Made by a program: the position numbers and the translations under genes
Assembly: GCF_011947265.1 (NCBI RefSeq)
Contig: NZ_JAATHD010000011.1
Coordinates: 1-64,000 of the forward strand
Source: Paenibacillus sp. HB172176
Lineage (GTDB): Bacteria > Bacillota > Bacilli > Paenibacillales > Paenibacillaceae
Reading direction: 5' to 3'
DNA length: 64,000 nt
The notes under the pieces: generated by a model
Told to the model about the DNA's origin: nothing
The model's input: the letters and a program-made list of their open reading frames with translations, nothing else
The model's database searches: none
Shown: in pieces, positions 32,895-41,266 of the stretch
How the letters are laid out: every line of letters begins with the position of its first letter
Numbering within the stretch: the stretch's first letter is position 1

Positions 32895-34436
32895 ATGCGT
32901 AAACAGGTAACGATTCTTGCCGTATTCGTATTATTAGTATCTATGCTTGCCGCTTGTTCATCCAATAATAACAACGGCGGCAATAACCCGACAGTCGCCC
33001 CAAGCAGTTCATCGGATACAGCGACAGCAGCGCCGACTGAAGAAGTGAAAGGTCCTCCGGCCAAACTCTCGATGATCGTGCAGAGCGCGGCATCATGGCC
33101 GCTGAAAGAAGATTGGCTTGTATATCAATTGCTTGAAGACTATGCGAATGTAGACCTTACCGTAACCGGCTACCAAGGCAATTGGTGGGAAGCGATTCCG
33201 CTCGTTGTCGCATCTGGCGATATGCCGGATATGATGTGGATGTCCGGTCCCGATATTATCCATCAGTACGGGGAAGACGGAGCGCTTGTGGATTTGAATG
33301 AGCATCTGGATGAAATGCCGAATATGAAGGCCTGGATGGACGAGCATCAAGAAGTAGTGAACAAATTGTTGTCCTCCGACGGCAAGCTGTACATGACTCC
33401 GGCGGAAGGCGCTTATGGCGATTATGACGGTCTCTGGATGTACCGAGAAGATATTTTCAAGAAGAATAATTTGAATATTCCGAAAACCTATGATGAGCTT
33501 TATGAAACGCTGAAGAAGCTGAAGGAAATTTATCCGGACAGCTATCCGCTCTATATTCCCGGCTTTGGTCAGATGAATTATATTTCCTTGAGCTATGGCA
33601 GCAACAACACCTTCTATTACAACAATGATGAGGGCAAGTGGAAATTTGGTCCGGCGGAAGACAACTATCGTCAAGCCGTAGAATTCTTGGCAAAGGCGTA
33701 TCAGGAAGGCTTGATTCCGAAGGAATTCGGCAACCTGAACGGCAACAAGAAGAATGAAATGATTACGACGGACAAAACATTTATTACCTACGGATATATC
33801 AATAATATCGATTCCTATAACAGTCTGGTCAGACCGACAAATCCAGATTTCAAAATGGCTGCTTTTGCTCCTCCAGGAGGGGCAGGTCATGAAGGCGTCA
33901 ACGGTTCCAAGTTTATTTTCCAAGAAGGATTGACGGTGACTTCAACTTCGAAGAACAAAGAAGCAGCTTTTAAATTCCTGGATTCGTTGTACACGGATGA
34001 AGCTCGCGAAATGGTAAGCTGGGGCAAGGAAGGCGTGACCTATGAGAAGGTAGACGGCAAGAATCAATACCTTCCAGTTGTCAGCGATACGAATGTTCGC
34101 TCCATCGATTTCGGATTGAGAACAGCTGGAACGAATATGTGGTTCGACAATGACGCGAATATCGCCTTGTTCAACGATGAAACGAAGGAATCATATCTGG
34201 AAGCTGCGAAGTATGTTGCTCCTGCCGAGGAAACAGTCGTATTCACAGCGGATGAGCGAGACAAGATTACGCTGAAATCGCAGGCCATCGGCAAGTATGT
34301 TAATGAAAATGTGAGCAAATTCATTATCGGACAGAAACCGATGAGCGACTGGGACGCCTATGTGAAAGGCATCGAGGATTTAGGCTTGGACGATGTATTG
34401 GCAGTCTACGAAGAGGCATGGGCTAGGCAGCAATAA
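32895..34436 (+). CDS. Sugar ABC transporter substrate-binding lipoprotein, system 2
   Basis: A 513-residue lipid-anchored binding protein: lipobox MLAACSSN, an Asn/Gly/Ser/Thr linker, then the binding fold (GNWWEAIPLVVASGDMPDMM, KNKEAAFKFLDSLY, FIIGQKPMSDWD). It aligns with the system 1 protein along its whole length, including the C-terminal end, but its codons are more AT-rich. It should bind the oligosaccharide released by extracellular enzymes and pass it to the permeases that follow. ATG 32895 has AAGGGGA upstream; GTG 32877 is the rejected longer start. Confidence 0.93.
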   Translation: MRKQVTILAVFVLLVSMLAACSSNNNNGGNNPTVAPSSSSDTATAAPTEEVKGPPAKLSMIVQSAASWPLKEDWLVYQLLEDYANVDLTVTGYQGNWWEAIPLVVASGDMPDMMWMSGPDIIHQYGEDGALVDLNEHLDEMPNMKAWMDEHQEVVNKLLSSDGKLYMTPAEGAYGDYDGLWMYREDIFKKNNLNIPKTYDELYETLKKLKEIYPDSYPLYIPGFGQMNYISLSYGSNNTFYYNNDEGKWKFGPAEDNYRQAVEFLAKAYQEGLIPKEFGNLNGNKKNEMITTDKTFITYGYINNIDSYNSLVRPTNPDFKMAAFAPPGGAGHEGVNGSKFIFQEGLTVTSTSKNKEAAFKFLDSLYTDEAREMVSWGKEGVTYEKVDGKNQYLPVVSDTNVRSIDFGLRTAGTNMWFDNDANIALFNDETKESYLEAAKYVAPAEETVVFTADERDKITLKSQAIGKYVNENVSKFIIGQKPMSDWDAYVKGIEDLGLDDVLAVYEEAWARQQ

Positions 34437-34560
34437 GAAGCAAGTTCCTGATAATTTGAAAAGCGGGCGTTAAACACGCTTGTACCGCAGGGGCGGGAGA
34501 CATTAAGCTTCCAGCTTCTGCGGCAAGCTTTTCACGCATCATGAGAGGGGGAGGTCCACT
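34437..34560 (+). other. Intergenic hairpin region between binding protein and permease
   Basis: This 124-base gap contains CCGCAG (34487 region) complementary to CTGCGG about 35 bases later, plus AAGCTT-containing arms. System 1 has only 21 bases here. Such folded spacers often protect the upstream binding-protein message or cut down read-through, giving more binding protein than permease. No T-run follows, so it is not a classic terminator. Confidence 0.35.
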
Positions 34561-35484
34561 ATGCGACGGACTTCTATGAGTTCGGTATGGAAGCGTCTGG
34601 ACGACAGCAAGTACTTAATCCTATTGTTTCTGCCGGCAGCGCTTTATTATTTGATATTCGAATATTTGCCCATGTTCGGCGTGGTTGTCGCCTTCAAGGA
34701 CTACAATGTGTTTAAAGGCGTCTGGGCCAGCGACTGGGTGGGCCTGAAATATTTCAGCACCTTTATTTTTGATAACCCCGATTTTCCGGTATTGTTGCGA
34801 AATACGTTTTTGATTGGCTTATACTCCTTGATTTTCGGATTCCCCGCTCCTATTATTTTGGCTTTACTGCTTAACGAGCTTCGTCATGTTGTGTTTAAAC
34901 GTTTTGTGCAAACGGTCAGTTATCTGCCTCATTTTATATCCAATGTTGTCATTGTTAGTATGGTCGTGTTATTCCTGTCTCCCGACGGGGGACTCATCAA
35001 TAACATATTAGGGTTATTCGGCATCGAGCCGATCTACTTTATGTCCTTGTCAAGCATGTTCAGATCCATTTATGTGACTTCGGGCATATGGCAGGGAATA
35101 GGGTGGGGGACGATTATTTATCTGGCTGCTCTTACATCGATCGACCCGAGTCTCTATGAAGCGGCGGAGCTTGATGGCGCAAGTCGTTTCCGCAAAATGT
35201 GGCATGTATCTATTCCAGGCATCGTTCCTGTCATAATCGTTTTGCTTATTCTGAATATTGGCGGATTGCTCGGCACCGGATTTGAAAAGGTGTTCCTGCT
35301 AGCCACGCCCATGGTATATGATACCGCCGATATTTTTTCCACATATACGTATCGCGTAGGCATTCAGCAAGGCAATTTCAGTTATGCGACCGCCATCGGC
35401 GTTTTCAACGGAGTAGTCGGCTTCGTGCTCATCGTTACCGCGAATTTCATTGCGCGCAGAACGAAGGAAACCAGTCTATGGTAA
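34561..35484 (+). CDS. Sugar ABC transporter permease, LplB-like, system 2
   Basis: A 307-residue six-helix permease with the same landmarks as the system 1 copy: FEYLPMFGVVVAFKDYN, VGLKYFSTFIFDNPDF and the ATPase-contact loop EAAELDGASRFRK then IPGIVP. It forms the channel with the next gene product; the ATPase must come from elsewhere in the genome. GAGGGGGAGG lies upstream of ATG 34561. Confidence 0.93.
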   Translation: MRRTSMSSVWKRLDDSKYLILLFLPAALYYLIFEYLPMFGVVVAFKDYNVFKGVWASDWVGLKYFSTFIFDNPDFPVLLRNTFLIGLYSLIFGFPAPIILALLLNELRHVVFKRFVQTVSYLPHFISNVVIVSMVVLFLSPDGGLINNILGLFGIEPIYFMSLSSMFRSIYVTSGIWQGIGWGTIIYLAALTSIDPSLYEAAELDGASRFRKMWHVSIPGIVPVIIVLLILNIGGLLGTGFEKVFLLATPMVYDTADIFSTYTYRVGIQQGNFSYATAIGVFNGVVGFVLIVTANFIARRTKETSLW

Positions 35485-35497
35485 AGGAGGGGAAGGT

Positions 35498-36367
35498 ATG
35501 AAGCGAAAGACAGGTCCATTTGATATTGCCAATATTATGATTATGCTGGTGCTGGTGCTGGTGACGGCTTATCCCTTCTGGTATATGATTACGGTTTCCT
35601 TCTCCAGCGATATCTTTGTTATGAGAAATGAAGTGTCGTGGTGGCCGAAGGGCTTTACTTTGGAATGGTATCAAACGGTATTCAAAGATGATCGCATTGG
35701 CACAGGCTACAAAAACACGGTGTTGTACACCGCTGTAGGAACGGTTATTTCCCTGATCATTACCTCTATGGGCGCATTCGCCATGTCGCAGAAGCGAATG
35801 ATTCTGCGCAAGCCGCTAATGCTGCTCATTGTATTCACAATTCTGTTCAGCGGCGGCATGATTCCAAGCTTCCTCGTTGTGAAGGAGCTTCATATGCTGG
35901 ACTCGATCTGGGCAATGGTGCTGCCCGGCGCAGTCAGCACGTTCAATCTGCTCGTTTTCCGCACCTTCTTCGAAGGCTTGCCGGAGGAGCTGTACGATTC
36001 CGGTCGAATCGACGGCTTGCATGATATTGGTTTATTCTTCCGTATCGTCATGCCTCTATCAAAGCCGGTGTATGCGGCGATTGGCTTGTTCGAAGCGGTG
36101 GGGCTATGGAACAACTTCTTCAAGGCAATTTTGTATCTGAGATCGCCGGAGCATTTTCCTTTAACGATTATATTGCGCGATCTGATTATTAAGGGCAAGA
36201 TCGATGAGCAGATGATGTCACAGGCAGCTGCGGGGGGAGAAATCGTAGTATCGGATGCACTCAAATTTGCGACGATTCTTGTCAGCACATTGCCGATTCT
36301 GCTCTTGTACCCTTTCCTGCAGAAGTACTTCGTGAAGGGCGTTCTGCTTGGATCGGTGAAGGGATAG
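35498..36367 (+). CDS. Carbohydrate ABC transporter permease, YtcP-like, system 2
   Basis: A 289-residue MalG/YtcP-type permease, exactly as long as its system 1 paralogue. The contact loop reads EELYDSGRIDGLHDIG, and the C-terminus (KYFVKGVLLGSVKG) is typical of this group. ATG 35498 lies 13 bases after the previous stop with AAAGGAGGGG in between; a start at 35450 would overlap the previous gene. It is followed after 74 bases by an oxidoreductase, so system 2 continues into catabolic genes, unlike system 1. Confidence 0.93.
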   Translation: MKRKTGPFDIANIMIMLVLVLVTAYPFWYMITVSFSSDIFVMRNEVSWWPKGFTLEWYQTVFKDDRIGTGYKNTVLYTAVGTVISLIITSMGAFAMSQKRMILRKPLMLLIVFTILFSGGMIPSFLVVKELHMLDSIWAMVLPGAVSTFNLLVFRTFFEGLPEELYDSGRIDGLHDIGLFFRIVMPLSKPVYAAIGLFEAVGLWNNFFKAILYLRSPEHFPLTIILRDLIIKGKIDEQMMSQAAAGGEIVVSDALKFATILVSTLPILLLYPFLQKYFVKGVLLGSVKG

Positions 36368-36441
36368 AATAGCTTTAAAGATCAGCTTTACAGCTTTATC
36401 GAGCTCATACTTATACTCTATAAGACAGGAAGTGTACGCTT

Positions 36442-37686
36442 ATGATAGAAGCAGCATTGCTCGGAGCAGGCGGCAGGGGGATGTTCGCCCTTGCCAGCTA
36501 CGCGCTGAGACGTCCGAATGAAATCAAGTTCGTCGCGGTGGCCGAGCCCAATGAGGAACGTCGCGCAAGATTCGCGAAGGAGCACAACATCCCGCCGGAA
36601 CGCGTATTCAAGAGCTGGGAGGAACTGCTCGATCAACCGCAAATTTGCCGTGCGCTGCTGATCTGCACGCAGGATAAAGATCATTACAAGCCGACAATGA
36701 AGGCGCTGGAGATCGGCTACGACATTTTGCTTGAGAAGCCGATGGCCACGGATCCGCGAGAAGCGTTGGAGATGGGGCGGAAGGCGGAGGAGCTCGGCAA
36801 GCTGCTGACTGTATGCCATTCCATGCGTTATTCTCCGTTCTTCAGCAAGCTGAAGGAATTGACGGACAGCAAGATTATCGGCCGGATTATGAATATTCAA
36901 TGGACAGAGAACGTAGGCTATTGGCATCAGGCGCACAGCTTCGTTCGAGGCAATTGGCGCAGATCGGATGAGACAAGTCCGATGATTCTGGCGAAATGCT
37001 GCCATGATATGGATATGATTGCGAATATTGTCGGCGGCAATTGCGAGAAGGTGTCCTCATTCGGCGGCTTGACCTTCTTCAAGGAAGAGAATGCTCCGGA
37101 GGGGTCTACAGCACGGTGTACGGATGGCTGCAAGGTCGAGCATGAATGCGCATTCTCCGCACTGAAATGGTATTACAACGAGAAGGATGACTGGCCGCAG
37201 AATGTGGTATCGCTGACGCCTACGATGGAAGCGAGATGGGCAGCGCTGAAGGACGGCCCCTATGGACGCTGCGTCTATCGCTGCGATAATAATGTCGTCG
37301 ATCATCAGGTCGTCAACCTGGCGTTCGATAATGAAGTCTCCGTTTCCTTCACGATGTCGGCCTTCTCGACGGAGAATACGAGAACGCTCAAGATCATGGG
37401 TACCAATGGCGAAATACGCGCTTACGACAAGCGCAATGAATTCGAGATCATTCTGTTCACTGGCGAGCGCTACAAGATTCATCCGCAGCAAATCGAAGGA
37501 GGCCATAACGGCGCGGATACCCGGCTCATGATCGAGTTTATCGAGCAGCTTGAGCGGGGCGACACGATGGGGAAATCCTCCGGAAGCGTGTCGGCGCGAA
37601 GCCATCTGATCGCTTTCGCCGCCGAGCAATCGCGCGTTACAGGTCAAACCATCGACATGGCTGAGTATATTGAAGCCTTGCAATAA
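36442..37686 (+). CDS. Gfo/Idh/MocA-family sugar oxidoreductase
   Basis: A 414-residue NAD(P)-dependent dehydrogenase. The Rossmann start is ALLGAGGRGMFALASY; the family motif EKPMATDP provides the catalytic Lys region; a C-terminal beta-sheet domain follows (FTMSAFSTENTRTLKIMGTNGEI). An unusual middle section has six Cys between residues ~190 and 290 (ILAKCCHDMDM, ARCTDGCKVEHECAFS, GRCVYRCDNN), suggesting disulfides or metal binding. It likely oxidises or epimerises a sugar or uronate from the imported glycan, in the cytoplasm. A related but shorter enzyme is encoded at 46618. Confidence 0.9.
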   Translation: MIEAALLGAGGRGMFALASYALRRPNEIKFVAVAEPNEERRARFAKEHNIPPERVFKSWEELLDQPQICRALLICTQDKDHYKPTMKALEIGYDILLEKPMATDPREALEMGRKAEELGKLLTVCHSMRYSPFFSKLKELTDSKIIGRIMNIQWTENVGYWHQAHSFVRGNWRRSDETSPMILAKCCHDMDMIANIVGGNCEKVSSFGGLTFFKEENAPEGSTARCTDGCKVEHECAFSALKWYYNEKDDWPQNVVSLTPTMEARWAALKDGPYGRCVYRCDNNVVDHQVVNLAFDNEVSVSFTMSAFSTENTRTLKIMGTNGEIRAYDKRNEFEIILFTGERYKIHPQQIEGGHNGADTRLMIEFIEQLERGDTMGKSSGSVSARSHLIAFAAEQSRVTGQTIDMAEYIEALQ

Positions 37687-37697
37687 GGCGAGTGAGA

Positions 37698-37746
37698 GGC
37701 GGCTTCCTTCGACATTCGTCATTGTCGGAAGCCGCCGATTTTCTAT
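37698..37746 (+). terminator. Intra-operon hairpin after the oxidoreductase
   Basis: GGCGGCTTCC (37698-37707) and GGAAGCCGCC (37737-37746) are perfectly complementary, with a further GACA/TGTC pair inside the loop. GATTTTCTAT follows. It lies between oxidoreductase and esterase genes and could act as a partial terminator or mRNA-stabilising element within the operon. Confidence 0.65.
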
Positions 37747-37765
37747 ATAGAGCGGAGGCATAACG

Positions 37766-39847
37766 ATGGGATTAGGACCATTCGCGAGCGGGTACTATGA
37801 TGTAGAGACGCAATTGCCGAGCTATCTGCTCCGGCGTTCCTTGGAAGAAATCAAACGTACGGACGAGGAGAAGCGCGCAATTGATTCAATTGTGAAATTC
37901 GAGGAGAGGCGAACGAGGCTGCTTCACTATTTCGAGGAAATGATCGGCGGTCTGCCGCTTGTGAAATCGCCGCTTCATGCGAATTGCACAGGAGAGCTCG
38001 AGCGAGACGGCTATAAAATCCGCAAGATTGTGTTTCAAAGCTTACCAGGCGTCTATGTGACGGCTAATTTATATTTGCCAATAGGAGCTGCCGGCCCTTT
38101 GCCTGCCGTTCTGTTTGCTTGCGGTCATATCGAAGCGGGAAAAGCGGCGCCGATCTATCAGAAGGTATGCATCGATCTGGTGCGCAGCGGGATGGCGGTG
38201 CTGGCCGTCGATCCGATCTCGCAGGGGGAGAGGATGCAAGGCTACGTGCCTGAGCTCGGACGCACGCTCGTGCGCTGGCATGCGGAGCATACCTATCTCG
38301 GCTTGCAATGCGAGCTGGCTGGCAGTCATATTCTGCGTTATTTCGTCTGGGATCTTATCCGGGCGGTCGATTATCTCTGCGAACTGGAGGAAATTGATTC
38401 ATCCAGAATCGGTGTAACGGGCAATTCCGGCGGCGGAATTCAGACGCTAATGGCCATGATGATGGATGAACGCATTGCCGCAGCCGCACCATGCACGTAC
38501 ATCACTTCGCGTGAAGCTTATATGAAGACAGGACAGCCCCAGGATGGCGAGCAAATTCTGGACGGAGCCATTGCCGCCGGCATGGATTACGACGACTATA
38601 TTACATTATTCGCGCCAAAGCCGGTTCTAATCGGAGCAGTGGAATCGGATTTCTTCTGTTTGGAAGGCACCTTGGACAGCCTTGCGAAAGCGAAGAAGGT
38701 TTACAGGCTATTCGGCAAGGAAGAGAATATCGAGCTGGCGCTCGCCAAGGGCACCCATTCGTATAACGATGAGCTGCGGGGAATGGTCGTGCCTTGGTTC
38801 GCGGAGCAGTTCTTCGGCAAGAAGGCCAATGGCTCAATGGAAAAATTCGCAGTCACGAAGGACGCAGAAACGCTGACCCGATTGACCAATGAGCAAGCGA
38901 CAGGAACGGGTTCGTTGCGAGAGGAGAAGCGGGGGGTTCCTCCTGTTCCCGAGCGAACCTTGACTTTGCAATGTACGGGAAGCGGCCAAGTGTTGGGCGA
39001 ATTCGACGATGCTGTATCCATTCAAGCCGTGAACGCCCGAAGACTTCCGCAGCTGAAGGAGGATAATGCGAGGACAAACAAGGAGACGGAGCTATGGAAG
39101 GCGGAAATCCGGCAGTGGCTCAATATGCCGGTCTGCGCGAGCCGCATCTACCTGCGAAGCATTCATTCTTCGCGGGCGGATCGGTCCGGCAACAATAAGG
39201 ACGAAGCGTATCTCAAGGAGGATATCTTCTTCTTCAGCGAGCCGGATATAACGGTCGGCGGAACATGGGTCAGGCGCGAAGGCGCGGAGTTGGACGGCGT
39301 GACGCTTCTTGTGTTGGATGAAGGGGCGAACGCCATTCACATGGAGCATGAATGGATGGAGCTTCTTACAGCCAATAGTCAGGTTCTGGCATTCGACCCG
39401 AGGGGGACGGGCGCGTTCCGCAGCCGCGCGGTGAACGGCAGAGGCTTCGACGTCATGTTCGGCACGGAATACAAGCTGGGCTGCGACGCCAGAATGCTGG
39501 GCGCTCCGCTTGCCGGGATGCGCGTATTCGATCTGCTGCGGGCGGTCGATTACATTAGGCAAGAACAGCCGGAATCGAAGATTCGCATAGCCGGCAAAGG
39601 CTTTGCGGCCATCTACGCGCTGCTTGCGGGAATTATCGATGATCGGGTGGACTCGATCGAATTAGTGGACATTCCTGTTTCATTCGCAGACATGGTGGAA
39701 ACGCGCTTCTACAAGTACGATGTCCGGCTTCATATGCATGGTGTGCTATGCTGTTTCGATTTGCCGGAATTAATAGAGGCTTTCAGGTCAGAGAAATCCA
39801 TTCGTTCGACAACGCTGCCTGATCTGGGCGCTGTTATTCGATTCTAA
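37766..39847 (+). CDS. Tandem alpha/beta-hydrolase, acetylxylan esterase-like
   Basis: A 693-residue cytoplasmic protein with two alpha/beta-hydrolase units. The first (residues ~60-350) has nucleophile Ser221 in GVTGNSGGG, an acid candidate in VLIGAVESDF and His in KGTHSYND, as in the acetylxylan/glucuronoyl esterase-like group. The second (~500-690) has AGKGFAAIYALLAG where the nucleophile elbow should be: no Ser, so probably not catalytic. It may remove acetyl or methyl esters from an imported sugar. GGAGG precedes ATG 37766, 79 bases after the oxidoreductase. Confidence 0.8.
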   Translation: MGLGPFASGYYDVETQLPSYLLRRSLEEIKRTDEEKRAIDSIVKFEERRTRLLHYFEEMIGGLPLVKSPLHANCTGELERDGYKIRKIVFQSLPGVYVTANLYLPIGAAGPLPAVLFACGHIEAGKAAPIYQKVCIDLVRSGMAVLAVDPISQGERMQGYVPELGRTLVRWHAEHTYLGLQCELAGSHILRYFVWDLIRAVDYLCELEEIDSSRIGVTGNSGGGIQTLMAMMMDERIAAAAPCTYITSREAYMKTGQPQDGEQILDGAIAAGMDYDDYITLFAPKPVLIGAVESDFFCLEGTLDSLAKAKKVYRLFGKEENIELALAKGTHSYNDELRGMVVPWFAEQFFGKKANGSMEKFAVTKDAETLTRLTNEQATGTGSLREEKRGVPPVPERTLTLQCTGSGQVLGEFDDAVSIQAVNARRLPQLKEDNARTNKETELWKAEIRQWLNMPVCASRIYLRSIHSSRADRSGNNKDEAYLKEDIFFFSEPDITVGGTWVRREGAELDGVTLLVLDEGANAIHMEHEWMELLTANSQVLAFDPRGTGAFRSRAVNGRGFDVMFGTEYKLGCDARMLGAPLAGMRVFDLLRAVDYIRQEQPESKIRIAGKGFAAIYALLAGIIDDRVDSIELVDIPVSFADMVETRFYKYDVRLHMHGVLCCFDLPELIEAFRSEKSIRSTTLPDLGAVIRF

Positions 39848-39871
39848 ATCTGGGCGAGGAGTGAACGGAAG

Positions 39872-41215
39872 GTGAAGACGAATTTCTTATTCATTACAGC
39901 GGATGACCTTAATTATGATTCCGTCGGCGCATACGGCTGCAAGGTGGATGATGTTACGCCTCATATTGATCGATTGGCGGCGGAAGGCATTCGATTCGAG
40001 CATGCTCATGTCACGATTGCCGTTTGCCAGCCCTCGCGTTCGGTGCTGATGACAGGCAGATATCCCGAGCGCAACGGCGCCAGAGGATTCGGGCCGATCA
40101 GCCGCGATGTTTCGACGCTTCAAGAGCAGCTGAGCGAGGCCGGCTATTATAACGGCATTATCGGCAAGGAAGATCATATCGCTCCGAAGGAGAAATTTTG
40201 CTGGGATGAATATATACGAACGATGGATGAAGAAAATGGCCTGGGGAGATCGCCGAAAGCCTATTACGAGCATGTGAGGGGATTTCTGGAGCATGCGAAG
40301 AAGCGAGGGAAGCCGTTCTTCCTCATGGCGAATTCGCATGATCCGCATCGCCCGTTCGCGGGCAGCGAGCAGGAGTTGAACATGTTCGGCCATCCTACGG
40401 AAGCGAGCAGAACCTACTCCCCGGAAGAGGTCGAGGTGCCGGGATTTCTGCCGAATATTGCTGATGTGAGGAAGGAAGTCGCGCAGTATTTCACCTCCGT
40501 TCATCGCCTCGACGAGACAGTTGGCGAAATTTTGCGGGCATTGCAGGAATCCGGCTTGGAGGAAGAGACGATGGTCATGTTCCTGAGCGACAATGGCATG
40601 GCCTTCCCTTATGCGAAGACGAATTGTTATCTGAACAGCACGAAGACGCCGTGGATTGTGAAGTGGCCGGGACGAATCGATCCGGGCACGGTGGATGATT
40701 GCCATATGATCTCGGGCATTGATTTCATGCCCACGATTATGGAGGCGGCTGGCCTCAAGGGGATTGACGGCTTGGACGGGAGCTCTTTCTTGCCCGTGCT
40801 GAAAGGGGAGGAGCAATCGGGAAGAGACGCGGTGTTCACGGTATTCCATGAGACGTCGGGCAAGAATGACTTTGAGATGCGCTGCTATCAGAACCGCGAG
40901 TTCGGCTATATTTACAACGGATGGTCGGATGGGGAGACGGTGTTCAAGAATGAATCGCAAAGCGGCTTGACCTTCCAAGCGATGGTGGAAGCGGCGAAGG
41001 AAGATGAGCAAATCGAGCAGCGGGTCAAGTTTTTCCAGTATCGCGCTCGAGAGGAACTCTATGATTTCCGGAAGGATCGTCATGCTTTGATGAATCTTGC
41101 AGAAGTGTCCGACTATGAGAGCGTCATTATGAAGTTGAAACAAGGCATGCTGACGAAGATGGAAGAGGTCGGCGATAGATGGACGGATTCTTTCAGTGTG
41201 GAAATGAAGCTATAA
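39872..41215 (+). CDS. Sulfatase (first of a pair)
   Basis: A 447-residue type I sulfatase. Metal ligands are in LFITADDLNYD at the N-terminus, and Cys52 in CQPSR, to be converted to formylglycine, is the catalytic residue. Further family sequence is TGRYPERNGA and FLSDNGMAFPYAKTN. There is no signal peptide, so it acts in the cytoplasm on imported sulfated sugars. GTG 39872 is used, with GAGGAG upstream. The sulfatase-maturing enzyme is not in this window. Specificity (glucosamine, galactosamine or uronate sulfate) cannot be read from the sequence. Confidence 0.92.
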   Translation: MKTNFLFITADDLNYDSVGAYGCKVDDVTPHIDRLAAEGIRFEHAHVTIAVCQPSRSVLMTGRYPERNGARGFGPISRDVSTLQEQLSEAGYYNGIIGKEDHIAPKEKFCWDEYIRTMDEENGLGRSPKAYYEHVRGFLEHAKKRGKPFFLMANSHDPHRPFAGSEQELNMFGHPTEASRTYSPEEVEVPGFLPNIADVRKEVAQYFTSVHRLDETVGEILRALQESGLEEETMVMFLSDNGMAFPYAKTNCYLNSTKTPWIVKWPGRIDPGTVDDCHMISGIDFMPTIMEAAGLKGIDGLDGSSFLPVLKGEEQSGRDAVFTVFHETSGKNDFEMRCYQNREFGYIYNGWSDGETVFKNESQSGLTFQAMVEAAKEDEQIEQRVKFFQYRAREELYDFRKDRHALMNLAEVSDYESVIMKLKQGMLTKMEEVGDRWTDSFSVEMKL

Positions 41216-41266
41216 TCGCATCGGCATCAAGGTGGAACGTATACGAGGGAGAGAGAGGAGCAGATT

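Noticed and set aside
39887..41143. A 418-codon open frame on the minus strand
   Set aside because: It is antisense to the first sulfatase, whose catalytic motifs are intact; there is no family resemblance.
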